DNA from: Streptomyces sp. ISL-87
GTDB taxonomy: Bacteria > Actinomycetota > Actinomycetes > Streptomycetales > Streptomycetaceae
Direction: 5' to 3'
Assembly: GCF_018614095.1 (NCBI RefSeq)
Contig: NZ_JAGGOY010000108.1
Location: 1-41,284, forward strand
Length of the DNA: 41,284 bases
Below the pieces are notes generated by a model. That model was not told the origin of the DNA, did not search any database, and saw only the letters and a program-made list of their open reading frames with translations. The position numbers were made by a program, and so were the translations under genes. The first letter of the stretch is position 1, and every line of letters begins with the position of its first letter. Below are positions 30,737 to 39,026 of this stretch, piece by piece.

Positions 30737-32413
30737 TCAGACCGCGCGCCCGGGGAGGCCGCCGACGGCCGGGTCGCGCTCGGCGCTCGCCTGCGCGGGG
30801 AGGCGTACGGCCTCGGCCTCGGCCGCGTCGGGACACTCCATGGTCCGCGGCAGCTTCAGCGCCATCGCCGCCCCCGTGAACAGCAGCAGGGCGCTGACCA
30901 CGAGCGTGACGTGCAGCCCGTGCACGAAGGCATGCCGAGCTGCGGCATGGAGCGAGGCCCCCGCCGGCCCACTCAGGTGCGCCGCGATCTGATACGCCTC
31001 GCCGAGCGAGTTCGAGGCGCCGGCCGACTCGGCCGCCGAGACTCCCGGAACATGCGCCAGCCCCGGCGCGTACGCGGCGTTCATCACACTGCCGAGCAGG
31101 GCGATGCCCATGCCCGCGCCGAGCTGGTACGAGGTCTCCCCGATGGAGGCGGCCCCGCCCGCCGTGGCCGCCGGGGCCTCGCTCAGCATCGACTCGTACG
31201 CCGCGAACAGCGTGGTCTGGAGCCCGAAGCCGAGCAGGATGAACCCCACGTTGAGGAGCAACGGCCGGTCGTGCTCGCCCATGAACGTCAGCAGCAGCAC
31301 CGCGAACGCCGTCAGCAGGAAGCCCAGCGACACCATCGTGCGCGGCCCGATCCGGGCCAGGGTGTACGAGCCGGTGGCGCCCGCGGCCATGGCGGCGAAG
31401 GTGAGCGGCAGCAGCCGCAGGCCGGTCTCCAGCGGGCTGAGGTGCAGGACGAGCTGGAGGTACTGGACGGCGATCAGCTCAAGGCCGACCAGAGCCAGCA
31501 TGGCGAGCACGATGCAGGCCACGGAGGTGGAGAAGGCGGGACGGGAGAACATCCGCATGTCGATCAGCGGGTGCTCGCGCCGCTTCTGACGCCGCACGAA
31601 CAGGATCAGCAGCGCCGCGCCGAGCACCAGCGGTACCAGCGCCCCGGGATCGGCCAGCGCCCGCTCCGCGCCGATCCGCTTGACTCCGAGGACCGCGCCG
31701 AGCACACCGGCGGCGGCCATCAGCGCGCCGACCACGTCCCACGGCCCGTCGGAGGATCCCTTGGACTCGGGCAGCAGCCAGCGGCCGAGCGGCAGGATCA
31801 GCGCCATCAGCGGGATGTTGATGAGGAAGACCGAGCCCCACCAGAAGTGCTGGACGAGGAAGCCGCCCAGTACGGGACCGCTGGCCGCGCCGATCGCGGC
31901 GACGGCGGTCCATATGCCGATGGCGAGGGCGCGCTCGCGCCGCTCGGGGAAGACCTGGCGCAGGATCGACAGGGTGGCCGGCATGATCATCGCGCCACCG
32001 ATGCCGAGCAGGGCGCGGGCGGCGATGAGTACCTGGGCGTTGTCGGCGAGGGCCGCGATCGCGGAGGCCGCGCCGAAGAGCCCGTAGCCGAGGATCAGTA
32101 TCCGGCGGCGGCCGACCCGGTCCCCGAGGGTGCCGAAGAGGATCAGCAGCGCGGCGCAGACCAGCGGGTAGGCGTCGACGATCCAGAGGAGTTCGATCGA
32201 GCCGGGGCGCAGGTCCTCGGTGATGGAGGGAACGGCGACGTGCAGGATCGTCGCGTCGAGCGCGACGAGCACCAGGCTGACGCAGAGGACGGACAGGACG
32301 AGCCAGCGGTTTGCCCCGCCGGAGACCGCGTGCAGCCTCTGCCGGAGGGAAGGGGCCTGGTGGTCACCGGCGGTGCCGGCGGACCTGCGGCCGACCGCGT
32401 TCGTCACCGACAT
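30737..32413 (-). CDS. MFS drug/proton antiporter, DHA2 (14-TM) family
   Basis: A 558-residue export pump. Motifs: VLVALDATILHVAVPSITED (helix 1, motif D1 type), WIVDAYPLVCAALLILFGTL, GDRVGRRRILILGY (motif A), RALLGIGGAMIMPATLSILR, and GPVLGGFLVQHFWWGSVFLI (motif C region). Fourteen hydrophobic helices can be placed, as in EmrB/QacA-like transporters. The C-terminal tail is hydrophilic. ATG at 32413 (MSVTNAVGRR) is chosen because GGGAGG is seven to eight bases upstream. It is divergent from the mannosyltransferase gene. No adjacent TetR/MarR regulator gene is present, so control is unclear. Confidence 0.92.
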   Translation of the reverse strand: MSVTNAVGRRSAGTAGDHQAPSLRQRLHAVSGGANRWLVLSVLCVSLVLVALDATILHVAVPSITEDLRPGSIELLWIVDAYPLVCAALLILFGTLGDRVGRRRILILGYGLFGAASAIAALADNAQVLIAARALLGIGGAMIMPATLSILRQVFPERRERALAIGIWTAVAAIGAASGPVLGGFLVQHFWWGSVFLINIPLMALILPLGRWLLPESKGSSDGPWDVVGALMAAAGVLGAVLGVKRIGAERALADPGALVPLVLGAALLILFVRRQKRREHPLIDMRMFSRPAFSTSVACIVLAMLALVGLELIAVQYLQLVLHLSPLETGLRLLPLTFAAMAAGATGSYTLARIGPRTMVSLGFLLTAFAVLLLTFMGEHDRPLLLNVGFILLGFGLQTTLFAAYESMLSEAPAATAGGAASIGETSYQLGAGMGIALLGSVMNAAYAPGLAHVPGVSAAESAGASNSLGEAYQIAAHLSGPAGASLHAAARHAFVHGLHVTLVVSALLLFTGAAMALKLPRTMECPDAAEAEAVRLPAQASAERDPAVGGLPGRAV

Positions 32414-32696
32414 GCATGTACCTCCCAGGTGATCCCTCGCACTCGGCGGACCAGCGTCTGGTGGAGCCACCGGGGTGTGGTTGCCCTGTGCGGCGCCCTA
32501 CGGGGTCCGGCATCGACACGCGAGTGAACGGTCAGCGTACGCGAGTTCGTCAGTGCCCCACGTGGTCAAGCTCTCATCGCGACGGCGGCCTCCGTGTGGT
32601 GTGCGCCACTCGCGCCACCCTGCCCCTTCCCCCGCGTACACGCATGCTCACGGCCTGTGGTTCTCGGCCTTCATCCCTCGCACGCCCTCGATAATC

Positions 32697-33812
32697 GTGC
32701 GTGTGAAAGATCTTGGGTTCCGCCGGGTCGCACCCGCGCTGGCCGTCTTCGCGGCGGTCCGGCTGCTCGGGCTGGCCGTGCTCGGCGTGTGGGGGGCGGC
32801 AGCCGGCAGCAGTCCGCACACGCTGCTGTCGGCGCGTTGGGACTCCCTCTGGTACGCCCGGATCGCCGCCGAGGGGTACGGATACGAGGTGGTCCTCCCG
32901 AACGGGGACGTCCACTCCAACCTGGCGTTCTTCCCACTGCTGCCCTGGCTGGAGCGGCTGGTGGCGGCGCCCACCGGGCTGTCGTACGGCTCCGCGGGCC
33001 TGGTGGTCTCGGCGGTGGCCGGGCTCGCCGCGGTCTGGGGGATCTTCGCGGTGGCGGACTCCCTCTACGGCCGCCGGGCGGGCGTCCTCGCGGTGGCGGT
33101 CTGGGCCGCGCTGCCCGTCGGCGTCGTGCAGTCCATGGCCTACAGCGAGTCGCTGTTCACCGCGCTCGCCGCCTGGGCTCTGTACGGGGCGCTGCGCGGG
33201 CGGTGGGTGACGGCGGGCCTGCTCGCGGCGGGGGCGGGACTGACCCGCCCGGTCGGTGCCGCGGTAGTGGCCGCCGTGTGGGTCGCCGCCGTAGTGGCCT
33301 GGCGGCGCGGGGAGCGGTCCTGGCGGATGGCGGCCGGAATGCTGCTGGCCCCGCTGGGGGCGGCGGCGTACGTGCTGTGGGTCGCGTCGAGCACCGGCGG
33401 CGGGCTGCTCGGCTACCTGGATGTGCAGAGTGGCTGGGGCAACGGCTTCGACGGGGGCTGGGCCTTCGCCCGCTTCATCGGCACGAAGCTGGCCTCCTCG
33501 GCCTTCCTCGCGGGCGTCGGCCTGATCGCGGGCGTCGCGCTGGTGCTGTGGCTGTACTGGCTGTGCCTGCGCCAACGGCAGCCCGCCGCGCTGCTCGTGT
33601 ACTGCGGGCTCGTGGTGGCCCTCGCGCTGTGCGCCTCGGGGTACTTCGGCTCCAAGCCCCGGCTGCTGCTTCCGGCATTCCCGCTGCTGCTGCCGGCGGC
33701 GGTGGCCCTGGCCCGGTGGCGGACCGGGCGGGCGGCCGCGGTGCTGGGGTCGGTGGCCCTGGCGTCGGCGGTGTACGGGGCGTTCTGGCTGAACGGCTCG
33801 GGGCCGCCGTAG
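32697..33812 (+). CDS. PIG-V-like membrane mannosyltransferase
   Basis: A 371-residue polytopic GT-C-fold glycosyltransferase resembling the PIG-V / Mannosyl_trans2 group. Typical residues are SARWDSLWYARIAAEGYGYE in the first extracytoplasmic loop, HSNLAFFPLLPWLERLVA and SMAYSESLFTALAAWALY. About nine hydrophobic helices follow, and the protein ends FWLNGSGPP. Actinobacterial members use polyprenyl-phosphate mannose to glycosylate proteins or lipids outside the membrane; the acceptor here is not shown. Start could be GTG at 32697, 32701-frame excluded, or GTG at 32703; no ribosome site decides. It is divergent from the MFS gene. Confidence 0.82.
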   Translation: MRVKDLGFRRVAPALAVFAAVRLLGLAVLGVWGAAAGSSPHTLLSARWDSLWYARIAAEGYGYEVVLPNGDVHSNLAFFPLLPWLERLVAAPTGLSYGSAGLVVSAVAGLAAVWGIFAVADSLYGRRAGVLAVAVWAALPVGVVQSMAYSESLFTALAAWALYGALRGRWVTAGLLAAGAGLTRPVGAAVVAAVWVAAVVAWRRGERSWRMAAGMLLAPLGAAAYVLWVASSTGGGLLGYLDVQSGWGNGFDGGWAFARFIGTKLASSAFLAGVGLIAGVALVLWLYWLCLRQRQPAALLVYCGLVVALALCASGYFGSKPRLLLPAFPLLLPAAVALARWRTGRAAAVLGSVALASAVYGAFWLNGSGPP

Positions 33813-33858
33813 CACCCGCATGCCCCTGATCATCTTTGGGCAGGGAAATTAGTGCGCG

Positions 33859-33957
33859 GCAATAAAGTCCGCGTGAGTGCGCGAAGAATTGGCCGGGCGA
33901 TGGATCAAGGCGACCCCAACCAATGCTGCAATAAAGGGAATTAAGTCCCGTGTGAGA
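33859..33957. repeat. Two low-GC imperfect direct repeats
   Basis: GCAATAAAG occurs at 33859-33867 and 33928-33936. Each copy is followed, directly or after a short insertion, by AAGTCC and a GTGAG. The pair lies in the gap upstream of the PAP2 phosphatase gene, in locally AT-rich sequence. Its role is unknown; a regulator-binding site is possible. Confidence 0.4.
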
Positions 33958-34022
33958 CCAACTCCACATCACATGGTCATCACAAAGCCCGCGATTCGAC
34001 CGGGCTGCGCAGTGGCGCGCGG

Positions 34023-34038
34023 TAACGTCGATTCAGTG
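34023..34038 (+). promoter_or_regulatory. -10 element placed for a leaderless PAP2 transcript
   Basis: TAACGT (34023-34028) ends seven bases before the GTG at 34036, and there is no ribosome site. This spacing is typical of leaderless actinobacterial mRNAs that begin at the start codon. No convincing -35 hexamer is seen. Confidence 0.45.
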
Positions 34039-35148
34039 CGTACCGAACATTTCCTGACCCGTCTGGACCGGGCCTTCGCCCGGCTGGACCGGGAACCAGA
34101 GCGACCGGCTCATCTGCAAACACCGCGGATGAGCCGGCACCGCGTCGTGCTCCTGGCATCGACCCTGGCCTTCTACCTCGCCATCGTGGTGGCCGTGATG
34201 ACCACCTCCTGGCTGGTCCGGCTGGACTGGCAGATCATGTTCTTCCGGCCCTACGAGCAGTGGCCGCAGCTGCACGCCTTCCTCGACTACCTCGTCGTAC
34301 TCGGCCAGCGCGGACCCACCGCGGTCATGGTCGCCGCCTGGCTCGGCTGGCGCTCCTGGCGGCAGCACACCCTGCGCCCGCTGATCACCCTCGGCGTGTC
34401 ACTGCTGCTGCTCAACATCACCGTCGGCGCCGTCAAGCTCGGCCTCGGCCGGCTCGGCCCGCACTACGCCCGCCAGATCGGCTCCGCCGAACTCTTCGCG
34501 GGCGGCGATATATTCCCCTCCGGCCACACCGCCAATGCCGTCGTGACCTGGGGGATCCTGGCCTACCTGGCCTCCACCACGGTCACCCGGCGGGTGCTGT
34601 CCGTGGTGTCCGCGGTCGTCTCGCTCAGCGTCGGCGCCACCACCGTGTACCTCGGTACGCACTGGGTCAGCGATGTACTGCTCGGCTGGTCCGCGGGCCT
34701 GCTGATCCTGCTGGCGCTGCCCTGGTTCGAGCCGCTGATCGCCCGGGTCGAGGCCCATGTCTTCGCGCTCCGCGAGCGGATGCGCCGCCGTCTGGAGACC
34801 GGGCGGGTGCCCGCCCCGGTCGCGGTCGCGCTCACCCCGCTGCTCTCCGCGGGCGGAAAGTGGCAGCTGGTACGCGATGCCGACGCGGGTGAGGGCGGTG
34901 AGCCCGGCGTGCCCGTGGCGGTACCCGCCCCGGCCGGCGCGCCCGCGGTCCCCGTCGGGCACGCGCCCGCGCCCCGGCCCGCCCCGCACCTGCCCGCCCC
35001 GCACCTGCCCGGCCCGCACCTGCCCGGCCGGCCGCACGTCATCCGTTCCGAGCGGACCCCGGTCACCCCGGCCGGCAGCCGCCGCCCGGCGGCGCCCGAG
35101 CGGGCCGCCGCCCGGGGGGCCTCGGCCCGTCCGGTCGCCGGCGGCTGA
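34036..35148 (+). CDS. PAP2-family membrane phosphatase
   Basis: A 370-residue integral membrane phosphatase, probably acting on a lipid phosphate or undecaprenyl pyrophosphate-like substrate. Five or six helices are present. The three phosphatase motifs are visible: KLGLGRLGPHYAR (motif 1, with Pro of the usual RP displaced), FPSGHTANAV (motif 2, catalytic His) and GTHWVSDVLLGW (motif 3, His and Asp). The last 110 residues are a disordered Pro/Ala/His-rich cytoplasmic tail with a repeated HLPAPHLPGPHLPG unit. Start at GTG 34036 fits a leaderless mRNA; the frame opens earlier at 33877 without protein-like sequence. A strong hairpin follows. Confidence 0.9.
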   Translation: MRTEHFLTRLDRAFARLDREPERPAHLQTPRMSRHRVVLLASTLAFYLAIVVAVMTTSWLVRLDWQIMFFRPYEQWPQLHAFLDYLVVLGQRGPTAVMVAAWLGWRSWRQHTLRPLITLGVSLLLLNITVGAVKLGLGRLGPHYARQIGSAELFAGGDIFPSGHTANAVVTWGILAYLASTTVTRRVLSVVSAVVSLSVGATTVYLGTHWVSDVLLGWSAGLLILLALPWFEPLIARVEAHVFALRERMRRRLETGRVPAPVAVALTPLLSAGGKWQLVRDADAGEGGEPGVPVAVPAPAGAPAVPVGHAPAPRPAPHLPAPHLPGPHLPGRPHVIRSERTPVTPAGSRRPAAPERAAARGASARPVAGG

Positions 35149-35208
35149 GCCGCCCGGCCGGCGGGGGCGGTACGCACAGCCTCCCCGTACGGCACACACA
35201 CCCACCAT

Positions 35209-35241
35209 CGCGGCGGGCCGGGTCACTCCCGGCCCGCCGCG
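35209..35241. terminator. Perfect hairpin after the PAP2 gene
   Basis: CGCGGCGGGCCGGG (35209-35222) and CCCGGCCCGCCGCG (35228-35241) pair perfectly over 14 bp with loop TCACT, 60 bp after the PAP2 stop. It is a likely transcription terminator. Confidence 0.75.
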
Positions 35242-35246
35242 GTCGT

Positions 35247-35367
35247 TTGGGGGTGACCGCCTATTGGGGGGCGACCGTCGATTGGGGGGCGGCCGTCCAT
35301 TGGGGGACCACTGCCGTTGGGGACCACCGCCCGTTGGGGGCCACCGCCCATTGGGCCCGGCCGTCAG
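35247..35367. repeat. Seven 17-18 bp tandem repeats with TTGGGGG core
   Basis: Units start at 35247, 35264, 35282, 35300, 35317, 35334 and 35351. Each begins TTGGGG (TTGGGC in the last) followed by a GACCGCC- or CCACCGCC-like part. Neighbouring units are most alike: 2 and 3 share TTGGGGGGC, and 5 and 6 share CACCGCCC, suggesting stepwise duplication. The array starts six bases after the PAP2 terminator. It has no spacer structure, so it is not CRISPR. Confidence 0.8.
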
Positions 35368-35607
35368 CCGCGCGCCGGTACGTTCGTCCGTCCCGGGTCA
35401 CGCTTGTGTCACGGGATGTCGACAGTTCCTGGACAGAGGAGTCTTGATCCCGACCGGCGGACAAATGCACCCGCGCAATTCTTTTCCGGCCCTCGGGAAC
35501 GCCCGCCGCAGAAGCTCTTTCGAATTCCCGCCGAGCGCCCTTGAATTCCTGTCCGGGATTGCTCGCGGCGGGCTCGGCGCGAGCCATATGAACTCCCCTC
35601 AGATTCG
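35368..35607. other. Gene-free spacer between repeat array and WYL regulator
   Basis: About 240 bp with mixed GC. Part of it (35490-35560) is richer in AAGCTCTTTCGAATTC-like AT sequence. No frame with convincing codon bias, ribosome site or recognisable product was seen on either strand. Confidence 0.5.
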
Positions 35608-36618
35608 TTACATCTTCTTCACTGCCGCCGGGGTCCGCTCTGCCGAAGGATCCGGCGCCGCGTCCACGGCCCGCCCCAGCAGGTCCCGCAGAGACCTGAT
35701 CCGCTCGGTCAGCTCCGGCGGATCGACCACTTCGAACTCACAGCCGAGCAGCATGATGTGGATCACCAGCACGTCGAGGTTCACCGCTCCGGTGCGCAGC
35801 AGGCAGCTCTGCCCGTCGACCGGCTCCAGCGCCCCGTCGGACGGCCCGATGATCCGCGCCGCCTCCTCCGCCGGGATCTTCAGCCGCACCAGCGCCTGGG
35901 CCGCGTACGCGCGCTGCGCCACGCCCTGGGAGACGTACGCGGCGAGGTCCTCGGCGGGCGCGGGGCGCGGGGTGAACCGCGGGCCGTGCGGCGGTCTGGG
36001 CTCGATCCTGTCGGCGCGGAAGGTCCGCCAGTCCTCCCGGTCCAGGTCCCAGGCGACCAGGTACCAGCGCCGTTCGGTGCACACCAGCCGGTGCGGCTCC
36101 ACCGTGCGGCGGGTGACGGCCCCCTCGTGGTCCCGGTATCCGAAGCGCAGCCGCTCGTTGTCCCGGCACACGGTGGCGAGCTCGGTGAGGACGGTCGCGT
36201 CGACGGTGGACCGCTGCGGCCCGCGCAGCATCGGCACGGTGAACTCGTTCAGCGCCGATACCCGCCGCCGCAGCCGCCCCGGCAGCACCTGCTCCAGCTT
36301 GGCCAGGGCCCGTACGGAGGCCTCCCCGATCCCCTCGACGCCGTTTCCGGCGGCCGTCCGCAGCCCCACGGCGACGGCCACGGCCTCGTCGTCGTCCAGC
36401 AGGAGGGGCGGCAGCTCGGCCCCGGCTCCCAACTGGTACCCGCCGCCCGTCCCGGGGCTGGCGTTCACCGGATAGCCGAGCTCCCGCAGCCGGTCCACGT
36501 CCCGCCGCACCGTGCGCGGAGTGACACCGAGCCGGTCGGCGAGATCGGCCCCGGTCCATTCGCGGTGGGCCTGCAAGAGGGACAGCAGGCGCAGCAGTCG
36601 TGCGGAGGTCTCCAGCAT
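35608..36618 (-). CDS. WYL-domain transcriptional regulator (HTH type 11)
   Basis: A 336-residue regulator. The N-terminal winged helix-turn-helix covers residues 1-60 (LLRLLSLLQAHREWTGADLA, then LGVTPRTVRRDVDRLRELGY). A central region LLLDDDEAVAVAVGLRTAAG is typical of YafY-like proteins. The WYL domain (about 145-230) has LRFGYRDHEGAVTRRTVEPH and RWYLVAWDLDREDWRTFRAD, the WYL-type motif appearing as WYLVAWD. A C-terminal WCX-like extension follows. WYL domains bind nucleic acid or small ligands and several respond to DNA damage. ATG at 36618. It lies downstream of the ABC binding-protein gene on the same strand, 66 bp apart. Confidence 0.92.
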   Translation of the reverse strand: MLETSARLLRLLSLLQAHREWTGADLADRLGVTPRTVRRDVDRLRELGYPVNASPGTGGGYQLGAGAELPPLLLDDDEAVAVAVGLRTAAGNGVEGIGEASVRALAKLEQVLPGRLRRRVSALNEFTVPMLRGPQRSTVDATVLTELATVCRDNERLRFGYRDHEGAVTRRTVEPHRLVCTERRWYLVAWDLDREDWRTFRADRIEPRPPHGPRFTPRPAPAEDLAAYVSQGVAQRAYAAQALVRLKIPAEEAARIIGPSDGALEPVDGQSCLLRTGAVNLDVLVIHIMLLGCEFEVVDPPELTERIRSLRDLLGRAVDAAPDPSAERTPAAVKKM

Positions 36619-36684
36619 GCCCCGAGTCTGCCAGCGCCCTTTCCCCTCCCCCTGCTGGGGCCGGGGCGGTCGGGGCCGGGGCGG

Positions 36685-37965
36685 TCAGGGCCGGTACGGG
36701 AGCTGGGGTACGTCGAAGCAGTTGTCGGTCATCTCCCCGCCCTGGGTCACCCAGCCCCTGCCGTCCTGCCAGCGGGCCACGGACAGGCAGGTCCGCCGCG
36801 TGGCGGGCGGGTCCGGGGAGGGGACGTAGGAAACGGGCAGCAGCAGTCCGCGCGCGGTGTACGGCTCGGGGCGCTCCAGGAAGCGTTCGACACACGGACG
36901 AGTGAGGTCCGGCAGACAGGAGCGGGCCGCGTCGGTGAACCACATGGCGGCCGCCCAGCCTTCGAGCTGCCACTGGGACAGGACCCGATGGCCGGCGGCC
37001 CGCATCGCCGTCCGGAACTCGGCGACGGCCGGATCGGCGGCGTCGGCGTGGTTGCGGCTGGAGCCGGTCACCCAGAGGGAGTTGCGGCACTGCGGGGCGC
37101 CCGCGAAGTCCTCCCCGACCCGGTCGTTCCAGTTCTGCACGTTGGTGACCTTGGCCTTGACCCGTACCCCGGCCGCGTCCATCGCCTCGCACAGCTTCGC
37201 GTTGCCGTGGCTGTCGAGGGCGTCGAAGACCAGGTCGGTGCCGCGCGCCCGCAGGTCGGCGGCCACCGCCCGGTAGTTGGGCAGTGCGAAGTCCACCTGC
37301 TCGGGGACCACCTCGTATCCCTCCGCGCGCAGCCCGTCGGTGATCTGGCGGGCGTAGCCGGCCGAGGCGGCCTGGTTGTAGGCGACCACGGCGGCGGTCC
37401 TGGCCCCCTGCTCGCGCTTGAACCACCGGTACACCTCGGTGCCGCCGTAAAGGGTGCCGCCCCAGCCGGGGGCCTTGCCGTCGCGGGGGGACTGGCTGCC
37501 GTAGATCCCGTACAGGTGCGGGTAGGTGTCGTACGCCGTCCCGAGGGGCTGGCCGCCGATGTCGGGCACGCCCGCGCGGCTGACCTGCGCGGCGCCCGCG
37601 TAGTCGAGGGAGGTGGTGGCGACGAGCGCGAACACCCGCTCGTCGTCCACGAGCCGGCGTACACAGTCGTTGTTGCCGATGCCACTGCCGCCGTCGTCGC
37701 AGTCGACCGCCTCGATCCGGCGGCCGTCGAGCCCGCCGCGCGCGTTCAGCGCGGCGAAGTACGCGCGGGCGCCCTCGCCCGGGCCGGTGAACGCATCACC
37801 GCCGACGGGGCTGGTGACGCCGGCGATGATCCCGACGCGGATACTCCCGCCGGCCGCGGGAGCCGAGGAGTGGAACGCGCTTTCCGGCAGCCGGCTGCCG
37901 CAGGCGGCGCTCGCCGTCAGCAGCGCCGCGAGCAGCAGGGTCTCAGCAGCCCGGAGCAGACGCAT
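36685..37965 (-). CDS. ABC transporter substrate-binding lipoprotein (branched-chain amino-acid type)
   Basis: A 426-residue exported lipoprotein of the Leu/Ile/Val-binding (type I periplasmic-binding) family. The signal has a lipobox ending SAACG, so Cys22 would carry the lipid. The first lobe starts SIRVGIIAGVTSPVGGDAFT. Later segments include EAVDCDDGGSGIGNNDCVRR, VATTSLDYAGAAQVSRAGVP, GARTAAVVAYNQAASAGYAR and FEAL-like LVFDALDSHGNAKLCEAM. Extra cysteines suggest two or three disulfides. Start ATG at 37965 lies inside the preceding MTB12-like gene (23-bp overlap), indicating coupling. The divergently oriented LivH-LivM-type permease is the likely partner. Substrate is not determined by sequence. 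Confidence 0.88.
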   Translation of the reverse strand: MRLLRAAETLLLAALLTASAACGSRLPESAFHSSAPAAGGSIRVGIIAGVTSPVGGDAFTGPGEGARAYFAALNARGGLDGRRIEAVDCDDGGSGIGNNDCVRRLVDDERVFALVATTSLDYAGAAQVSRAGVPDIGGQPLGTAYDTYPHLYGIYGSQSPRDGKAPGWGGTLYGGTEVYRWFKREQGARTAAVVAYNQAASAGYARQITDGLRAEGYEVVPEQVDFALPNYRAVAADLRARGTDLVFDALDSHGNAKLCEAMDAAGVRVKAKVTNVQNWNDRVGEDFAGAPQCRNSLWVTGSSRNHADAADPAVAEFRTAMRAAGHRVLSQWQLEGWAAAMWFTDAARSCLPDLTRPCVERFLERPEPYTARGLLLPVSYVPSPDPPATRRTCLSVARWQDGRGWVTQGGEMTDNCFDVPQLPYRP

Positions 37966-38461
37966 TGCCGCTGAGCTTGACCAGCGCGCAGAGCGTCTTG
38001 ACGGAGACCTTCCAGACGCCGTCCTGGAGGACCGAGTTCCCCTTGCTGTCGGGCAGCGCCGTGGTGCCGCCGACGAGCAGGTCGTACGTCACCCGGGCTT
38101 CGGTGGCCGAGGTGAAGTCGACGGCGGTCACCTTGGCCGAGGACTTGGCGGCATTGGGGTCGGCGGCGAAGCCGGCCAGCAGGGGCCCGAGCCGCTCGCC
38201 GTTCTCGAGCAGCCTCGTCTTCTCCTCGGCGGGGACCGTGCCGTCGAAGAAGGCCGTCCAGTTCTCCTCGATCTGCGCCTTGGCGGCTGCGGGATCGGTC
38301 GGCCCGCTGGTGGGGGTCGGCACGACGGGCACCACGACCGAGGGGGTCTGCGCCGGACCGCCGTCCCCCGAGTCCGACGAACAGCCCGCGGCGGCGGGTG
38401 CGAGGAGGAGTACCGCGGCCGCGGCCCACGCGGCACTGCGGGGGTGTCTGCTCAGGACCAT
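37943..38461 (-). CDS. MTB12-like lipoprotein
   Basis: A 172-residue lipoprotein. The signal peptide (MVLSRHPRSAAWAAAAVLLL) ends in the lipobox AAGC, then a Ser/Gly/Pro/Thr linker (residues 28-58). The folded domain (60-172) is reminiscent of the C-terminal domain of the mycobacterial low-molecular-weight antigen MTB12: AQIEENWTAFFDGTVPAEEK, RLGPLLAGFAADPNAAKSSA, VTAVDFTSATEARVTYDLLV and DGVWKVSVKTLCALVKLSG. Function is unknown. Its stop lies within the binding-protein gene, so the two are probably translated together. An upstream in-frame GTG (five codons earlier) is a possible alternative start. Confidence 0.8.
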   Translation of the reverse strand: MVLSRHPRSAAWAAAAVLLLAPAAAGCSSDSGDGGPAQTPSVVVPVVPTPTSGPTDPAAAKAQIEENWTAFFDGTVPAEEKTRLLENGERLGPLLAGFAADPNAAKSSAKVTAVDFTSATEARVTYDLLVGGTTALPDSKGNSVLQDGVWKVSVKTLCALVKLSGNASAPGC

Positions 38462-38540
38462 CTGGCTCACCACCGGTGTCCGAGCGAGCCGGTCGGCTCG
38501 ATGCTTCCAGAGTCGGTGCCTTCCGGACACGGTGCAAGAA

Positions 38541-39026
38541 ATGGGCGGTGTGGGGCGCGGTATGCGAGTTCCTCGGCGACCGGACGGGCCCGGGCCCCCG
38601 CCCCTGCCTCTGTGGGCGGGCCTCGGCGCGGTGGTGTGCGGGGTGCTGCTGTGCGTGGCGGGCTGGTACGGGGTCTCCGGCGAGCGGTTCGCCGAGCGGC
38701 AGCTCCCGTACCTGGCGTCGTGCACGGTCCCGGGCGCGGCGCTGCTGGTGGCGGGCGCGGTCCTGCTCACGCGCTGGCCGTCTGCGGAGCCGTCCACGCC
38801 GGTTGTTCCCCCTGCCCACGTTGTTCCCCCTGCGCCGGTTGTTCCCCCTGCCCCCGTCTCCTGGGCGGTGGCCCGTTCCTCCGGTCCCCTCGTACGGGTT
38901 CCGGGCGGATCGCTGGCCCACCGGCCGGACTGCCCGCTCGTCGACGGCCGCGCGGAGGTGTCGCCGGCCGCCGATGCGGACGGCCTGAGCCCGTGCCCGG
39001 TATGCGAGCCGCCGTGGCCTCTCTGA
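38541..39026 (+). CDS. Small membrane protein with CxxC-containing tail
   Basis: A protein of about 161 residues (ATG 38541; ATG 38562 would give 154). Two hydrophobic helices occur at about 24-44 (LWAGLGAVVCGVLLCVAGWY) and 60-82 (CTVPGAALLVAGAVLLTRW). A proline/valine linker with PVVPPA repeats follows. The cytoplasmic tail has HRPDCPLVDG and LSPCPVCEP, spacing reminiscent of a small zinc ribbon. I do not recognise the family. Its last 25 bp overlap the start of the fused permease gene, so the two are almost certainly co-translated. It is divergent from the MTB12-like lipoprotein gene. An assembly or regulatory role for the permease is inferred from context only. Confidence 0.75.
   Translation: MGGVGRGMRVPRRPDGPGPPPLPLWAGLGAVVCGVLLCVAGWYGVSGERFAERQLPYLASCTVPGAALLVAGAVLLTRWPSAEPSTPVVPPAHVVPPAPVVPPAPVSWAVARSSGPLVRVPGGSLAHRPDCPLVDGRAEVSPAADADGLSPCPVCEPPWPL

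Noticed and set aside
35247..35367. CRISPR array
   Set aside because: Units are contiguous 17-18 bp tandem repeats without unique spacers, and no cas gene is near.
35261..35587. A 108-codon minus-strand gene across the repeat array
   Set aside because: Half of it is translated tandem repeat, with no ribosome site and no recognisable product.
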